A stretch of DNA of 32,470 bases from Bacteroidota bacterium (GCA_963169325.1 CAUJEY010000286.1:1-32470), one strand, 5' to 3'; shown: positions 16,219 to 26,021, counted from the stretch's first letter. Notes: generated by a model from the letters alone, not told the origin. Program-made: numbers and translations.

Positions 16219-17778
16219 ATGGATAAAATTACTATACTCTGGGCCGACGACGAGATTGATATGCTCAAGCCCCACCTGATGTTTTTGCAAGCCAAAGGAT
16301 ACGAAGTACTGACGGCCACCAATGGCCACGATGCCGTGGAAATGTATTTGGAACAAAGCAACAATATCGACGTAATCTTCCTCGATGAAAGTATGCCCGG
16401 CCTCACCGGCCTGGAAACATTGCCGAAAATAAAAGAGATCAACGCCCATGTACCGGTAGTGATGATCACTAAAAATGAAGCCGAACACGTGATGGAAGAG
16501 GCGATCGGCTCCCAGATATCGGACTACCTCATCAAGCCGGTAAACCCGAACCAAATCCTGCTGACGCTCAAAAAAATTATCGACAACAAACGGTTGGTGC
16601 GCGAAAAAACCGCCGCCGATTACCAGCTGGATTACCGCCAGATGTTTATGCAGATTACCGGCGGCCTCAACCATGAAGAGTGGGTGGAAGCTTATCGTCG
16701 AATTGTCGGCTGGGAATTGCGTCTCGACGCCAACCAGGCCGAAGTGGGCGATATCCTGTCGCAGCAAAAAGAACAGGCGAACACGGAATTTTGCAAATAC
16801 GTGGCGAAAAACTACTTCGACTGGGTGGACAAAAACAAAGAAGTCGGCCCCATCATGTCGCATTCGCTGATGCGCAAACATATTTTTCCCCACGTCGCCA
16901 AAGGCGTTCCGACTATCGTGCTCCTGCTCGACAACCTGCGTTACGATCAGTGGAAAGTCATCGAGCCGTTTATCAACGAAATGTTCAAAACGGAAAATGA
17001 AAGCTATTTTTTCAGCATCCTGCCCACTGCAACACAATACAGCCGTAATGCCATCTTTGCCGGCATGATGCCTTCCGATATTGAACTGGCTTTCCCCGAC
17101 AAGTGGAAAAACGATATTGACGAGGGCGGAAAAAACCTGCACGAAGATTTCTTCCTGGGTAAACAAATAGACCGCATATTCCGCAAGGGTATCAAGTGGG
17201 ACTATACGAAGGTGACCAATGTGAACCACGGCAAAGACCTGAACGACAATATCCTGCACTACCTGAATAACGACCTGACGGTGATCGTGTACAACTTTAT
17301 CGATATGCTGTCGCACGCCCGTACCGAAATGGAGGTGCTGAAAGAACTGGCCGGCGATGAGCGCGCCTACCGCTCGCTCACCCGTTCCTGGTTTTTGCAC
17401 AGCCCGCTTTGGACGGCCCTTCAACGCCTCGAAGGCCGGGAGGTGCAATTGTTCGTCACCACCGACCACGGCACCATCCGGGTACAGTCGCCTTCCCGCG
17501 TTGTGGGCGACCGGGAAACGACCACCAACCTGCGCTATAAAGTGGGCCGCAACCTGCAGTTTGACCCCAAGGAGGTACTCGTCGTACGCGAACCGAAACA
17601 AGCCGGGCTGCCACGTCCCAATGTGAGTTCCACCTTTATTTTTGCCAAAGAAGATTACTTTTTCCTGTATCCGAACAACTACAACCACTTCAACAATTAT
17701 TATAAAAATACTTTCCAGCACGGCGGTATTTCGTTGGAGGAAATGATTTGTCCGGTGATTCGGTTACGGTCGAAGTAA
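16219..17778 (+). CDS. porX: PorX: response regulator with PglZ-type phosphatase-superfamily effector domain
   Basis: A 519-residue protein with the PorX architecture. Residues 1-120 are a receiver domain: acidic pocket Asp10/Asp11, phospho-acceptor Asp56 in VIFLDESMPG, and conserved Lys in SDYLIKPVNP. A helical linker leads to a PglZ/alkaline-phosphatase-superfamily domain (about 210-519). Metal and catalytic residues are visible in VLLLDNLRYDQW, PTATQYSRNAIF (Thr270 and Thr272), FIDMLSHAR and TTDHGTIRV. In Porphyromonas gingivalis PorX works with the kinase PorY and sigma factor SigP to control T9SS genes, and its PglZ domain is reported to be a zinc-dependent phosphodiesterase acting on oligonucleotides; I rely on memory for this. 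All key residues appear intact. No PorY or SigP gene lies beside it, though T9SS-related genes follow at 18328-24296. Confidence 0.96.
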   Translation: MDKITILWADDEIDMLKPHLMFLQAKGYEVLTATNGHDAVEMYLEQSNNIDVIFLDESMPGLTGLETLPKIKEINAHVPVVMITKNEAEHVMEEAIGSQISDYLIKPVNPNQILLTLKKIIDNKRLVREKTAADYQLDYRQMFMQITGGLNHEEWVEAYRRIVGWELRLDANQAEVGDILSQQKEQANTEFCKYVAKNYFDWVDKNKEVGPIMSHSLMRKHIFPHVAKGVPTIVLLLDNLRYDQWKVIEPFINEMFKTENESYFFSILPTATQYSRNAIFAGMMPSDIELAFPDKWKNDIDEGGKNLHEDFFLGKQIDRIFRKGIKWDYTKVTNVNHGKDLNDNILHYLNNDLTVIVYNFIDMLSHARTEMEVLKELAGDERAYRSLTRSWFLHSPLWTALQRLEGREVQLFVTTDHGTIRVQSPSRVVGDRETTTNLRYKVGRNLQFDPKEVLVVREPKQAGLPRPNVSSTFIFAKEDYFFLYPNNYNHFNNYYKNTFQHGGISLEEMICPVIRLRSK

Positions 17779-17817
17779 AACTTTCCCTGTTTTGTAATCA
17801 AAAATACCTGTACACCC

Positions 17818-18207
17818 ATGTCCGCCTCGCAGGCCTTTTTTATTCTTTTTCTCGTCGTCGCCGGGATTGCATTGGTCATTTGGATTTTCTTGCGCGGCTG
17901 GTCGCCGGAGCAATTGCCGCTTTGGGCCGGTCTTATTTGGGGGCTGATAGCAATGATCAAATTTGTACCGGCGATGTTGCCGGCTTCTATCCGCTGGAGC
18001 GATAATATAAGCGTTGTCCAGGTGGCACTGGGCGCGGTGGTACTGGTACTCAGTTTAAAATCCTTGATTTTGATGCTGCGGCACGGCAGCAGCCTGACCG
18101 ATTCGCAGCGGTGGGCGGCTTATTTGGGGATAGCGCCCTTAGTCATAGGTGTATTGATGGTGTTGATATTCTTCTGGATTGCGGGTTCTTTAGGCGCTAA
18201 AAAGTAA
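17818..18207 (+). CDS. Small four-helix membrane protein
   Basis: A 129-residue very hydrophobic protein with four predicted membrane helices (about residues 5-25, 35-57, 66-88 and 101-124) and a short basic tail. I do not recognise a family. It begins 39 bases after the porX stop on the same strand, so it may be co-transcribed with porX. Whether it has any link to T9SS control is unknown. Confidence 0.7.
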   Translation: MSASQAFFILFLVVAGIALVIWIFLRGWSPEQLPLWAGLIWGLIAMIKFVPAMLPASIRWSDNISVVQVALGAVVLVLSLKSLILMLRHGSSLTDSQRWAAYLGIAPLVIGVLMVLIFFWIAGSLGAKK

Positions 18208-18316
18208 ATTTGAGGCGCTCACCATTGACTATTCATACGGGTTCGACAAAAATCTGGCAGTCGGCGCGCCGGCCGAAACCTACGCCTGGCGAAACGGTAT
18301 TTCGTGGCAGTTGTGA
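18194..18316 (+). pseudogene. Possible orphan C-terminal fragment of an outer-membrane protein
   Basis: A frame open for 40 codons, with no start codon, ends at TGA 18314-18316. It encodes LTIDYSYGFDKNLAVGAPAE then TYAWRNGISWQL. The alternating polar/hydrophobic pattern and the final aromatic/hydrophobic residues look like the last two strands of a beta barrel. It is in a different frame from the preceding gene, and stop codons block it just upstream (18191). It may be what is left of a deleted gene between the four-helix protein and porP. Chance coding-like sequence is the alternative. Confidence 0.35.
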
Positions 18317-18327
18317 GCAGTTCGCTC

Positions 18328-19413
18328 CTACCCGCCCGGACAAACCACACAATTCCCCGCCTTCCCGAATGTTTTCCAAAACGTCATCTCTAGTCCACCC
18401 AAAAGCCGGTCGGGCAGGCGGGTTGTATTGGCATCGTAACTCAGGCCGAAGCTCCATTCCCTGCTGCCGACCGTAATGGAGGGAATGATCGCGTCGATCA
18501 GGAACCCGCCGTAGCGTCCGGCTGCCCGTACGGCCAGACCTGCGGAAACGCGGCTGTCGGTTTTGTTATCGAAAAAAAGACGCCCGGAAATACCGGCGAG
18601 GCCCTGCCATTGCAGGCTGTTCCATTGGGGATTGGCGGGGGGACGGCCCCAGGTCCAGTTGAGCGATTGTTTGCGGAACATCGCCCGGTAGCCGAGTGCG
18701 CGTTGGTTGTGTTTGCCGAAGCGCAGTTCGCCGGCCGCATGCAGGGTCATGCCGATGCCGAGATTTTGATCGTCGTTGCCCAGTAGAGAATATTGCGGGC
18801 GCGTCAGGTGGTGAAAAGCCAATCCCGTACTCCAGATATTGCGCCGCCGGCCGCCGGGCTGCTCCACGCTGTATAAAATCAATCCGGAAGATAAATCGAA
18901 GCGGGTGGCGGAAAGGCCGGAGAACGACTCGCCATTATCTGTCCCGGGATTAAAGACGCCCGCGCCGTTGTCGAATTGTTCGTCGAACAGCAGGCCGTTG
19001 TTCCGGAATCCAAAGTTCAGCACCCCGGCCGAAAAACCGGCTGCCGCACCCATGTTGTAGCCAAAACGGCGGTGGAGGGCTGCACTCAATCCGCCCCGGG
19101 TGTTTTGCCACGACGCAAGCCCAGCGCGATCGTGTTGTGCCGTAACGCCGAGCGACCAGAAAAACAGGCGTTTGGAGCAGGTGCGGTAATCGAAAGCCGC
19201 GCCGGCGCCGGCATACGAATTGGCCGCGCCGGGCGTATCCCACTGCCCGCGAAAAAAACCGGCCACGCGATATTGCCCGGCTTCCATAAGGCCCGTCGCC
19301 GCCGGATTGAACAATTGCGGCGCAGATTGAAACTGGTTAAAAATAAAATCCTGCGCGGTTACACCGACGGCGAAAGCGGCAAAAAGGGTTATACTGAGTA
19401 AATATTTTTTCAT
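18328..19413 (-). CDS. PorP/SprF family T9SS-associated outer-membrane protein
   Basis: A 361-residue outer-membrane protein of the PorP/SprF family. It has a signal peptide (MKKYLLSITLFAAFAVGVTA, cut before QDF), then the family start FIFNQFQSAPQLFNPAATGL and YRVAGFFRGQWDT. Near the end is WSFGLSYDANTTRLPDRLLGGLEMTF, the usual C-terminal pattern, with a short Cys-containing extension (CVVCPGG). PorP/SprF proteins help secrete or anchor a partner protein; in Flavobacterium SprF is needed for SprB surface display. The gene begins 14 bases after the giant type B cargo gene on the same strand, the classic sprB-sprF order, so it is very likely the dedicated partner of that adhesin. Confidence 0.94.
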   Translation of the reverse strand: MKKYLLSITLFAAFAVGVTAQDFIFNQFQSAPQLFNPAATGLMEAGQYRVAGFFRGQWDTPGAANSYAGAGAAFDYRTCSKRLFFWSLGVTAQHDRAGLASWQNTRGGLSAALHRRFGYNMGAAAGFSAGVLNFGFRNNGLLFDEQFDNGAGVFNPGTDNGESFSGLSATRFDLSSGLILYSVEQPGGRRRNIWSTGLAFHHLTRPQYSLLGNDDQNLGIGMTLHAAGELRFGKHNQRALGYRAMFRKQSLNWTWGRPPANPQWNSLQWQGLAGISGRLFFDNKTDSRVSAGLAVRAAGRYGGFLIDAIIPSITVGSREWSFGLSYDANTTRLPDRLLGGLEMTFWKTFGKAGNCVVCPGG

Positions 19414-19427
19414 GACAGGATTTTGGT

Positions 19428-22400
19428 TTAACGAATGAGCAATAGCTGGCCTATTTTTTCGTCGGGAAAATTGTCGATATAATCCACAATTATCCGGTAG
19501 ATATATACCCCCGCCTCGGCTTTTTTACCCCGGAAATCGCCATCCCAACCGTGTGGGGCGCCGGGGTCGAAATGTTCTTTTTCATACATCAACTCGCCCC
19601 ATTTGTCCCAAATCCGAAAACTTCGGATTTCCCGGATACCGGTGTTGATGGTGCGGATGCGGAAAATATCGTTTTTGCCGCTGGCGTCGGGCGTGAAGGC
19701 GTTGGGAACCAGTACCGAATCGCGCGTGACCAGCACCTTCACATACACGGTATCCATTTTAAAGCAGCCTTCGGCATTGGTGGCCGTGACGATAAAAAAG
19801 GTCGGCCGCGTTGGGGTGACACTTGTTTGCGGCAACGTATCCACCACATCGCCTAAATCGTTGATCCAGACGAAGGATACGCCCGTTTGGTTGACCTGGG
19901 CGGCCAGGTCCACGCTTTCGCCGAGATTAATCTCGAAACTGTCCCGGTTGTTTTTTAGTACAAGTTGAAGTTCATTGATGGGGAGTATCGCCAGTGTAGT
20001 ATCGTGTTCGCAGTTTTCGGGCGATTTAATGTAAATACTGTACAGATCGGCTAAAAGGCCTGCGTGAAAATCGCCGGCCTGTTCGTAACCACTGGTATCG
20101 CCTGTGACCAACACCCAGTTTTCAAAAGCGGTATTTACCGAGAGATCGGTTCCTTCCGGGAGCGTGCAGTGTTTATCCAGGGTAAAATCGAAGACCGGCG
20201 TTTGGTCGATTTTCAGGGTTTGCGTCACGGTCACCGGGCATAGGCCTTCATTCGTAACTGTTTGGGTCACGGGCCACACGCCACCCGACTGGTAGGTATG
20301 TTCAAATGAAAAAGTGGAATAGGCGCCGTTGTCGCCCGTTGTCCAGTCCACATCGGTAGCGCCGCTGGCTGTGCTTTGAAACTGCACGAGCGCCGGGGTA
20401 CAATGGCTCAGGATGTTGTAGGTAAAACCGCCCACCGGCGATTGGCGTACGTACACCGGGGCGGCGGCCGTATCCCGGCAACCTGCTGAATCAACTAAAA
20501 TCAATTGGATCGAAAAAGTGCCGCCCTGCGGAAAGGTATAGGCCGTCGGGCAGCCATCGGCCGTTTCACCATCAGGCAGGAGAAAAATGCAGGTGTAATT
20601 CGTACCCGTCTGCTGGCCCCCCAACTGGATTTCCACGCCGGAGCAAACAGAGTCCGGCACGACGGGAATGGCCTCCGGCTTCTGTCGCACATCGATGTTG
20701 CCCGTCCAGACGGCCTTGCAACCGACCAGCGAAGTGGCCTGCGCCCACAGGTTGTAATTTCCCCCTTGCGGATAGACGTATTCAACCAATTGAAGGTCAG
20801 TGGTATCGCCCGTGCCGAAGGAAAACAAGGTAGCAGGCGCATTACTCGAAATGGAAAAAGTTGCCGGCATATCCGGGCAAATTACCGGCGGCGTAGCCAC
20901 GGCCAATGTAGGCAACGGATGCACAAAATAGTACAACGTGACGCTGTCGTATCCGCAACCGTCCACATAGAGGGTAATCCAATACAGTCCGGTGTCTGAT
21001 GCCACCACGGCAATTTCCGGGGTCGCCCATTCCTGCCCGTTTTTGTCGAGCCAGCGCGGGACGCCGTCGGGCGAAATATTGCGCAGCCGAACGGTATCAC
21101 CCAGACAAACCCTGGTTGTATCTGAAATAAAAGCCGCGGCAAAAACATCCGCCGGGTTTACGACGATATCCACGCTGTCGGTTTTTGTGCCGCATTCATT
21201 TTTTACGGTCAGCCAAATCGTAACAACCCTCGGCAAGGAATCAAAATTGAAGTACTTATGAATAGGAGGGTCCTGGCCAATAAAAACCCAGCCCTCGCTG
21301 TCGCGCCAGAAGCTCGAGTCGGGGCTTCCGTAGGAGCGGTTGGTCAGCACCAGCGTATCGCCGCTACAGGGTTGCAGGTAGGAATAGTCGATAAAAGGAG
21401 TCGGTTGTGCTTTGACCAGTATGGTCTGTTGAAACATGACCGTATCGCAACCATTGGTTACGAACATTTTTGCCGTATAGGTAGTGTCTTCCCTGCCTTG
21501 CAGATACGTTATGGAGCCGGGGTTTTGACCGTTGTAAGTAGTGTCGTTACCAAAATCCCACCAGTATGTTCCATTTTCGACAATACTTTGGTTGTTAAAC
21601 GCCACGACCAGCGGGGCACAGCCTTCGGTTGGCGTGCTGAAAAAAGCCACTAATTGAGGCGCCGCGATCACGTGGACCGAAAACGTCGAGCTGTTTTCAC
21701 ATAACATACCCTGCGTGATGGGATTGATCGAACGAACCGTCAGGGTAACGGTGAAATCGCCGGGTGCGTCGTAGGTTTTTAACGGCGACTCTTCGTTTGA
21801 GGAGGAATTGTCGCCAAAATCCCATTCATATTGGCCCTGGCCTGCCACAGCCGGGGTGAATTGAATATTGGTAGTTCCGATACAGGCGGTATCGTGGCTG
21901 GCAGAAAAAGCCGGATTTACATCCGGAACGATGACCAGGCGCGTAGTGTCGGTATTGCAGGCTTGTGGCAAGGAAGCCACGGTATAAGTAAAAGCGTATT
22001 CGCCGGGTATCAGGTTACTGATGTCCACCTCGTTGCCGGGCAAGGGTATACCGTTGCCGTCGAACCACACGCCATTGCCCGGTGTGGCCGCAGGCAGGGT
22101 GGCCGTGAGTTCAGTTTCACAGAAATATGCCAAAGCACCGGTTTGAACGCCGTCGGACGGTTCGATACGAACGGAAATGGTATCCGAACTTTCGCAAGGC
22201 GTTCCTGCGCGGATCGTATACCGATACTGCCAGTCGCCGGAAGCCGCTGTAGCCAGGTCTATTGTGCCGGTTTGCGAACCAATGGCCGGCGCCCCGCCGA
22301 GTTCGGCCCATACGCCCTGTCCTTGCGGCAAGCCGCTTAAATTCAGGGTTCCCTGGCTTTTACACACCTGCCGGTCGGGGCCCGCATCGGCTTTGATAAA

Positions 22401-24296
22401 AGAATCCACCCTGATCCAAAAATCAATGGAGGCGCCACACCCTGGAGGAATGGAATAGTTTACGTTGAGTTGAAAAAGGCCCGTGTCAGGGCTGGTAAAC
22501 ATGCCGTCGGCCGTCACGCCCGGACCGGAAAAGGTAATGGCGCTGCCTGCCACGTTGGGCGAGAAACTGAACATGCCAAGTATTTTCAGATCGATAGCAC
22601 CCGGAATATCACAGGTTGAAAGCGTGTCAGGCGTCACGCCGAGCGTCGGGAGTTCCACGACGGTGATCGTTTTTTTCTTTTTTGAAATACAACCCGAGAT
22701 GTCCGTGAAGGTATAAGTCAGTTCATGTGGTCCGGCGCCGGCCAAAGCGGGGTCGAACGTACCCAGCATATCGTCAACGATTCCCGGGCCGGTTGCCGAG
22801 GTCCATTGGCCGCCGGGCGGTGAAAAAGGAATGGTATAAACGCCGCCGTCGATACAAATCGACACCGCATCTCCCACTTCTACGGTCGCGCCGGGCAGTA
22901 TATTGATCGTGAGCGTTCCGGAAGTTTCGCAGCCGGGCGTCCCTTGGGTGTAGGCGATGGTATTGTCGCCCACCATGGCTTCGCTGGGGTTGAAGAGGCC
23001 GGTTTGCGGATCGACTCCAGGACCGGAAAACAGATGCGGATTTTGCATGACGAGCACCGGAATGGTGAAGGTGTCGGACGACAGGCACAAGGGCGTCGGG
23101 ATTGGGCCGAACTGTACCGGGATCTGCTGGTTTATGTTCACCGCTATTTGGGTAGTATCGTTTCCACATGGCCCCTCAACGATCAGTCTCGCAATACCCG
23201 ATTGATTGAAGGTATGTACGGGAAAAGCCTGGTCGGAAAATGTAGTGCCCTGGAACGTCCATTGATACGTATTCACCGAACCGCTGTAGCTGACGAGGTT
23301 ATTGCTGCCAAAATCGACCGTCAGCGTATTACACCCGGAGAGAGCGGGCTGTGCAAACGCCGCGGTGGGAATGTCGTACACCGGTACCTGCGTATCGAGC
23401 GTATCCCCGCCACATTCGTTCCAAACGATCAGGCGCATGATATAATCCCCCATCGCGGTAAAACGAACCGTCGGTTCCAGTGAGTCGCCATTGCTGTTCA
23501 CCCATTCCCAGCAGCCGGCACAACCGGAGGGTGGCAGCACCGACCAGGACCAGTCATTCACGTCTTTAAATGTGGGCGTAAAGGTCACCGCTGCCGGAAT
23601 ACAGGACGGGTCGGGCATTTTCATCGTGGCTACACTGATGATAGAGGCGCCTTCCCGAATCAGAAAATTTCTTTCCACGCAGGTGGTTCCGCAGTTGTTG
23701 GTGGCGCAAAGTTTTACTTTATGAAAACCGGGTGTCGTGAAAGTATAGGTGGGTTCTTTATCCGTGGAAGTGGGGCCGTTGTCGAAAGTCCAGAGGTAAG
23801 TAGCTGTTGCCCCGTTTTGGCAGGTGGTGTTGCGGAATTTGATCGGTCTGTTCACGCAAAGGCCGTCTATGTTGGAAAATCGCACCGTTGGTTTCACCTG
23901 AATAGATACAAAGGTGATGACGCAGTTCCGGCTGATACCGGCCGGGCATTTTTTCAAAACCGTGAGTGTGATCGGGATACTGACCAGCGTATCGCCGCCG
24001 CTCAGACACAAGGTATCGATAAGGTCGTACACGTGCGAGCCATTTGCCCGGCCGCCGAACCGGTCGATCATTCCGTCGCCCCAATCAATGAATGTGCTGT
24101 CGATGTCGCTCTGGGCGTTGTTTTCAATAATTACTGTGTCGCCTTCGCAAAAGAATGTCGGACTGCCGGGTGGCGTTCCACCGGATACCGGCAAACTTCC
24201 GCATTGGAAAATAGGAGAACACTGCTGGGAAGAAAGTTCGGAGGAAAGCAGGCAGGTGAAACAGCAAAGCAGTAAAAATCGCGTCAAATGGTTCAT
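19428..24296 (-). CDS. Giant PKD-repeat surface protein with T9SS type B (CHU_C) sorting domain
   Basis: A 1,622-residue secreted protein. It has a signal peptide (MNHLTRFLLLCCFTCLLSSE) and about ten PKD-type Ig-like modules, seen as WTFDNG, YQWTFQG, YEWDFGDNSS, YWWDFGND, LFSFGTGD and similar cores followed by aromatic-plus-Pro/Gly turns. The middle (about 400-760) is a second repeat type built on 'GPGV...G.F.P' and 'GVW' motifs. The end (about 1,530-1,622) is the gliding-motility-associated C-terminal domain: VPNAFTPDASGKNDIFRI, FRIWDKWGELMYE, GWDGDFRGK, AGVYIYRI. That domain directs export by the T9SS and surface retention (type B signal). Even-spaced cysteines suggest disulfides. The likely role is an adhesin or gliding/surface polymer. 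It is followed by the porP/sprF gene. The ligand is unknown. Confidence 0.95.
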   Translation of the reverse strand: MNHLTRFLLLCCFTCLLSSELSSQQCSPIFQCGSLPVSGGTPPGSPTFFCEGDTVIIENNAQSDIDSTFIDWGDGMIDRFGGRANGSHVYDLIDTLCLSGGDTLVSIPITLTVLKKCPAGISRNCVITFVSIQVKPTVRFSNIDGLCVNRPIKFRNTTCQNGATATYLWTFDNGPTSTDKEPTYTFTTPGFHKVKLCATNNCGTTCVERNFLIREGASIISVATMKMPDPSCIPAAVTFTPTFKDVNDWSWSVLPPSGCAGCWEWVNSNGDSLEPTVRFTAMGDYIMRLIVWNECGGDTLDTQVPVYDIPTAAFAQPALSGCNTLTVDFGSNNLVSYSGSVNTYQWTFQGTTFSDQAFPVHTFNQSGIARLIVEGPCGNDTTQIAVNINQQIPVQFGPIPTPLCLSSDTFTIPVLVMQNPHLFSGPGVDPQTGLFNPSEAMVGDNTIAYTQGTPGCETSGTLTINILPGATVEVGDAVSICIDGGVYTIPFSPPGGQWTSATGPGIVDDMLGTFDPALAGAGPHELTYTFTDISGCISKKKKTITVVELPTLGVTPDTLSTCDIPGAIDLKILGMFSFSPNVAGSAITFSGPGVTADGMFTSPDTGLFQLNVNYSIPPGCGASIDFWIRVDSFIKADAGPDRQVCKSQGTLNLSGLPQGQGVWAELGGAPAIGSQTGTIDLATAASGDWQYRYTIRAGTPCESSDTISVRIEPSDGVQTGALAYFCETELTATLPAATPGNGVWFDGNGIPLPGNEVDISNLIPGEYAFTYTVASLPQACNTDTTRLVIVPDVNPAFSASHDTACIGTTNIQFTPAVAGQGQYEWDFGDNSSSNEESPLKTYDAPGDFTVTLTVRSINPITQGMLCENSSTFSVHVIAAPQLVAFFSTPTEGCAPLVVAFNNQSIVENGTYWWDFGNDTTYNGQNPGSITYLQGREDTTYTAKMFVTNGCDTVMFQQTILVKAQPTPFIDYSYLQPCSGDTLVLTNRSYGSPDSSFWRDSEGWVFIGQDPPIHKYFNFDSLPRVVTIWLTVKNECGTKTDSVDIVVNPADVFAAAFISDTTRVCLGDTVRLRNISPDGVPRWLDKNGQEWATPEIAVVASDTGLYWITLYVDGCGYDSVTLYYFVHPLPTLAVATPPVICPDMPATFSISSNAPATLFSFGTGDTTDLQLVEYVYPQGGNYNLWAQATSLVGCKAVWTGNIDVRQKPEAIPVVPDSVCSGVEIQLGGQQTGTNYTCIFLLPDGETADGCPTAYTFPQGGTFSIQLILVDSAGCRDTAAAPVYVRQSPVGGFTYNILSHCTPALVQFQSTASGATDVDWTTGDNGAYSTFSFEHTYQSGGVWPVTQTVTNEGLCPVTVTQTLKIDQTPVFDFTLDKHCTLPEGTDLSVNTAFENWVLVTGDTSGYEQAGDFHAGLLADLYSIYIKSPENCEHDTTLAILPINELQLVLKNNRDSFEINLGESVDLAAQVNQTGVSFVWINDLGDVVDTLPQTSVTPTRPTFFIVTATNAEGCFKMDTVYVKVLVTRDSVLVPNAFTPDASGKNDIFRIRTINTGIREIRSFRIWDKWGELMYEKEHFDPGAPHGWDGDFRGKKAEAGVYIYRIIVDYIDNFPDEKIGQLLLIR

Positions 24297-24363
24297 TTTT
24301 ATGGATTTGATGACGCAATTTAAGGGTTAAAACTAAACCGGAAGTGGTATTTACGAAAAAAGG

Positions 24364-24474
24364 TCAACTGCCGAAAACCGTATGATCCGGCGCCTCGTAG
24401 ATACGGTATCTGTTGCCTTTCCATTCGATTACCGGCAATGCTTCATGTTTTTCCTTTGAAACAGTCTCCCGTAT
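24364..24474 (-). pseudogene. Short coding-like fragment downstream of the transporter
   Basis: Thirty-six codons open on the minus strand encode KEKHEALPVIEWKGNRYRIY and EAPDHTVFGS before a TGA at 24364. The stretch looks protein-like (charged and aromatic mix), but a stop lies immediately upstream and the frame has no ATG. It may be the tail of a lost or frameshifted gene between the transporter and the adhesin, or chance. The rest of the 183-bp gap shows nothing else. Confidence 0.2.
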
Positions 24475-24479
24475 CTATC

Positions 24480-26021
24480 CTACCCTGCATTCATCTTCTT
24501 AATAATTACCCGGTCGTACGCATAAACGGCCAGTGCGGAAAAGAGCGCCAGCCCGGCAAAAATGCCCCACATGATATCCGGCCGCTGCATGCCGTTTATT
24601 CCAAAGCGGGCATATAGTTGCCCCGACAGGATACCGCCGAACAGGTTGCCAAGCGCCACGCACCAGTAAAAATAACCCATGTACATCGCCACCTTGTCGG
24701 GCGGGGCGATTTTGCCCGTATATTCTTTCGATTTGGGGCTGGCCAACATTTCGCCAAAGGAAAAAATGATGATGCCGGCCAGCACGACCCAGCCGGTAGT
24801 GCCGAAAACGAGTACCGAAAAACTCACCACCGTGACGAGCACTCCCCAGAAAATGGTGGTAAATGCCTTCAGCCGGGTGACCAGGTAGGATACCAAAACC
24901 TGGAAGAAGATAATGGCCCCGGCATTGAAGTTGATCATGTACTCGGGATTCACTTTCCCCTCCGTCGCCATCGACCCGCTCAGGGAAGCGGCAAAGGATT
25001 CGAGGCCGATGCCCCTGAAAAAAGACGTCAGCCCTGCCATCACGTCGGAGGTGTCGACGAAGTCGCGGATATGCAGCGGCAGCGTGTAAAAAAGTTGGTT
25101 GAAGCAGGTCCAGAAGCCCGACATGATGAGCAGGAACAGGCCGAAACGCCAGTCGCCCAATCGCATGGGTTGCAGGAGCCAGTGTTGCGCGTTGCCTGCG
25201 CTGCTTTTCAGGATAAAATCATAACCGAAATTCAGCAACACCCATGCTCCCGAAATGGTCCAGATGTGCATCCAGGTAAACGAACCGTCGGAAGTGTATT
25301 TGGAACCCAGCACCAAAAAAGCGAGCAAACCGAACACAAACAGGAAAAACCGGCCGTTGCCCAGCACTTCCACCATATCGGACAATACCTTGTTCAGCGA
25401 ACGCGGGTTGGCAGATTTACTTTCCGAGGTAGGTTCGCGGAAAAAAACAGTGACGATGATAAAATTGAGCGCGATCCAGAACGAAGAGGCAATAAATACA
25501 TAACTCCAACTCCAGCCCCGGACGATACCGGCGACCAGCGGTCCGATAAATCCACCGATGTTGACCATCATGTAAAAAATACCGAAGCCCATCGAAGCCG
25601 TCCGGTCGTTGGTAACCTTGGAAATAGTGCCGATGATCACCGGTTTGAACATGGCCGCGCCCAGGGCCACCAGCATGAACGCCAGGAAAAAAGTGGGAAA
25701 AGTTTTGAACTGCCCCAGCAGAAAATAAGCCGGTACCAACACGACAAATGCCGCCAAAAGCATTCGTTTAAACCCATACCGGTCAGCCAGCGCGCCGGTG
25801 ACGACGGGAAAAAGATACAAAAAAAACGTCACCACGCCCTGCAATACGCCCCGGTCCTGATCGGAAAAACCCAATCCCCCTTCGCTGACGGCCCCCGTGA
25901 TATACAGGGAGGAAACGGCAAAAAAGCCGTACCAGGCCATTCGTTCAAAAATTTCCATCGTATTGACGGCCCAGAAGGTTTGGGGAAATTCTTTGAGGCT
26001 GATGCGCTTTTTATCTTCCAT
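24480..26021 (-). CDS. MFS transporter, POT/PTR (oligopeptide)-like
   Basis: A 513-residue inner-membrane protein with 12 to 14 predicted helices. The loop after helix 2 has GALADRYGFKRMLL, the MFS A-motif. FYMMVNIGGFIGPLVAG in helix 5 resembles the POT/PTR signature, and TMEIFERMAWYGFFAVSSLY in helix 1 contains the ExxER-like motif (EIFER) used for proton coupling in that family. A proton-driven peptide or related solute symporter is the best guess; the substrate is unknown. ATG 26021 (MEDKKRISL) is preferred. An in-frame ATG at 26066 lies inside a perfect 27-bp palindrome and would add 15 residues with no family match. The esterase gene lies upstream on the same strand. Confidence 0.88.
   Translation of the reverse strand: MEDKKRISLKEFPQTFWAVNTMEIFERMAWYGFFAVSSLYITGAVSEGGLGFSDQDRGVLQGVVTFFLYLFPVVTGALADRYGFKRMLLAAFVVLVPAYFLLGQFKTFPTFFLAFMLVALGAAMFKPVIIGTISKVTNDRTASMGFGIFYMMVNIGGFIGPLVAGIVRGWSWSYVFIASSFWIALNFIIVTVFFREPTSESKSANPRSLNKVLSDMVEVLGNGRFFLFVFGLLAFLVLGSKYTSDGSFTWMHIWTISGAWVLLNFGYDFILKSSAGNAQHWLLQPMRLGDWRFGLFLLIMSGFWTCFNQLFYTLPLHIRDFVDTSDVMAGLTSFFRGIGLESFAASLSGSMATEGKVNPEYMINFNAGAIIFFQVLVSYLVTRLKAFTTIFWGVLVTVVSFSVLVFGTTGWVVLAGIIIFSFGEMLASPKSKEYTGKIAPPDKVAMYMGYFYWCVALGNLFGGILSGQLYARFGINGMQRPDIMWGIFAGLALFSALAVYAYDRVIIKKMNAG

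Noticed and set aside
16213-17721. 502-residue open frame antisense to porX
   Set aside because: It lies entirely over an intact, clearly recognised porX; its translation has no family motif and reflects codon bias of the coding strand.
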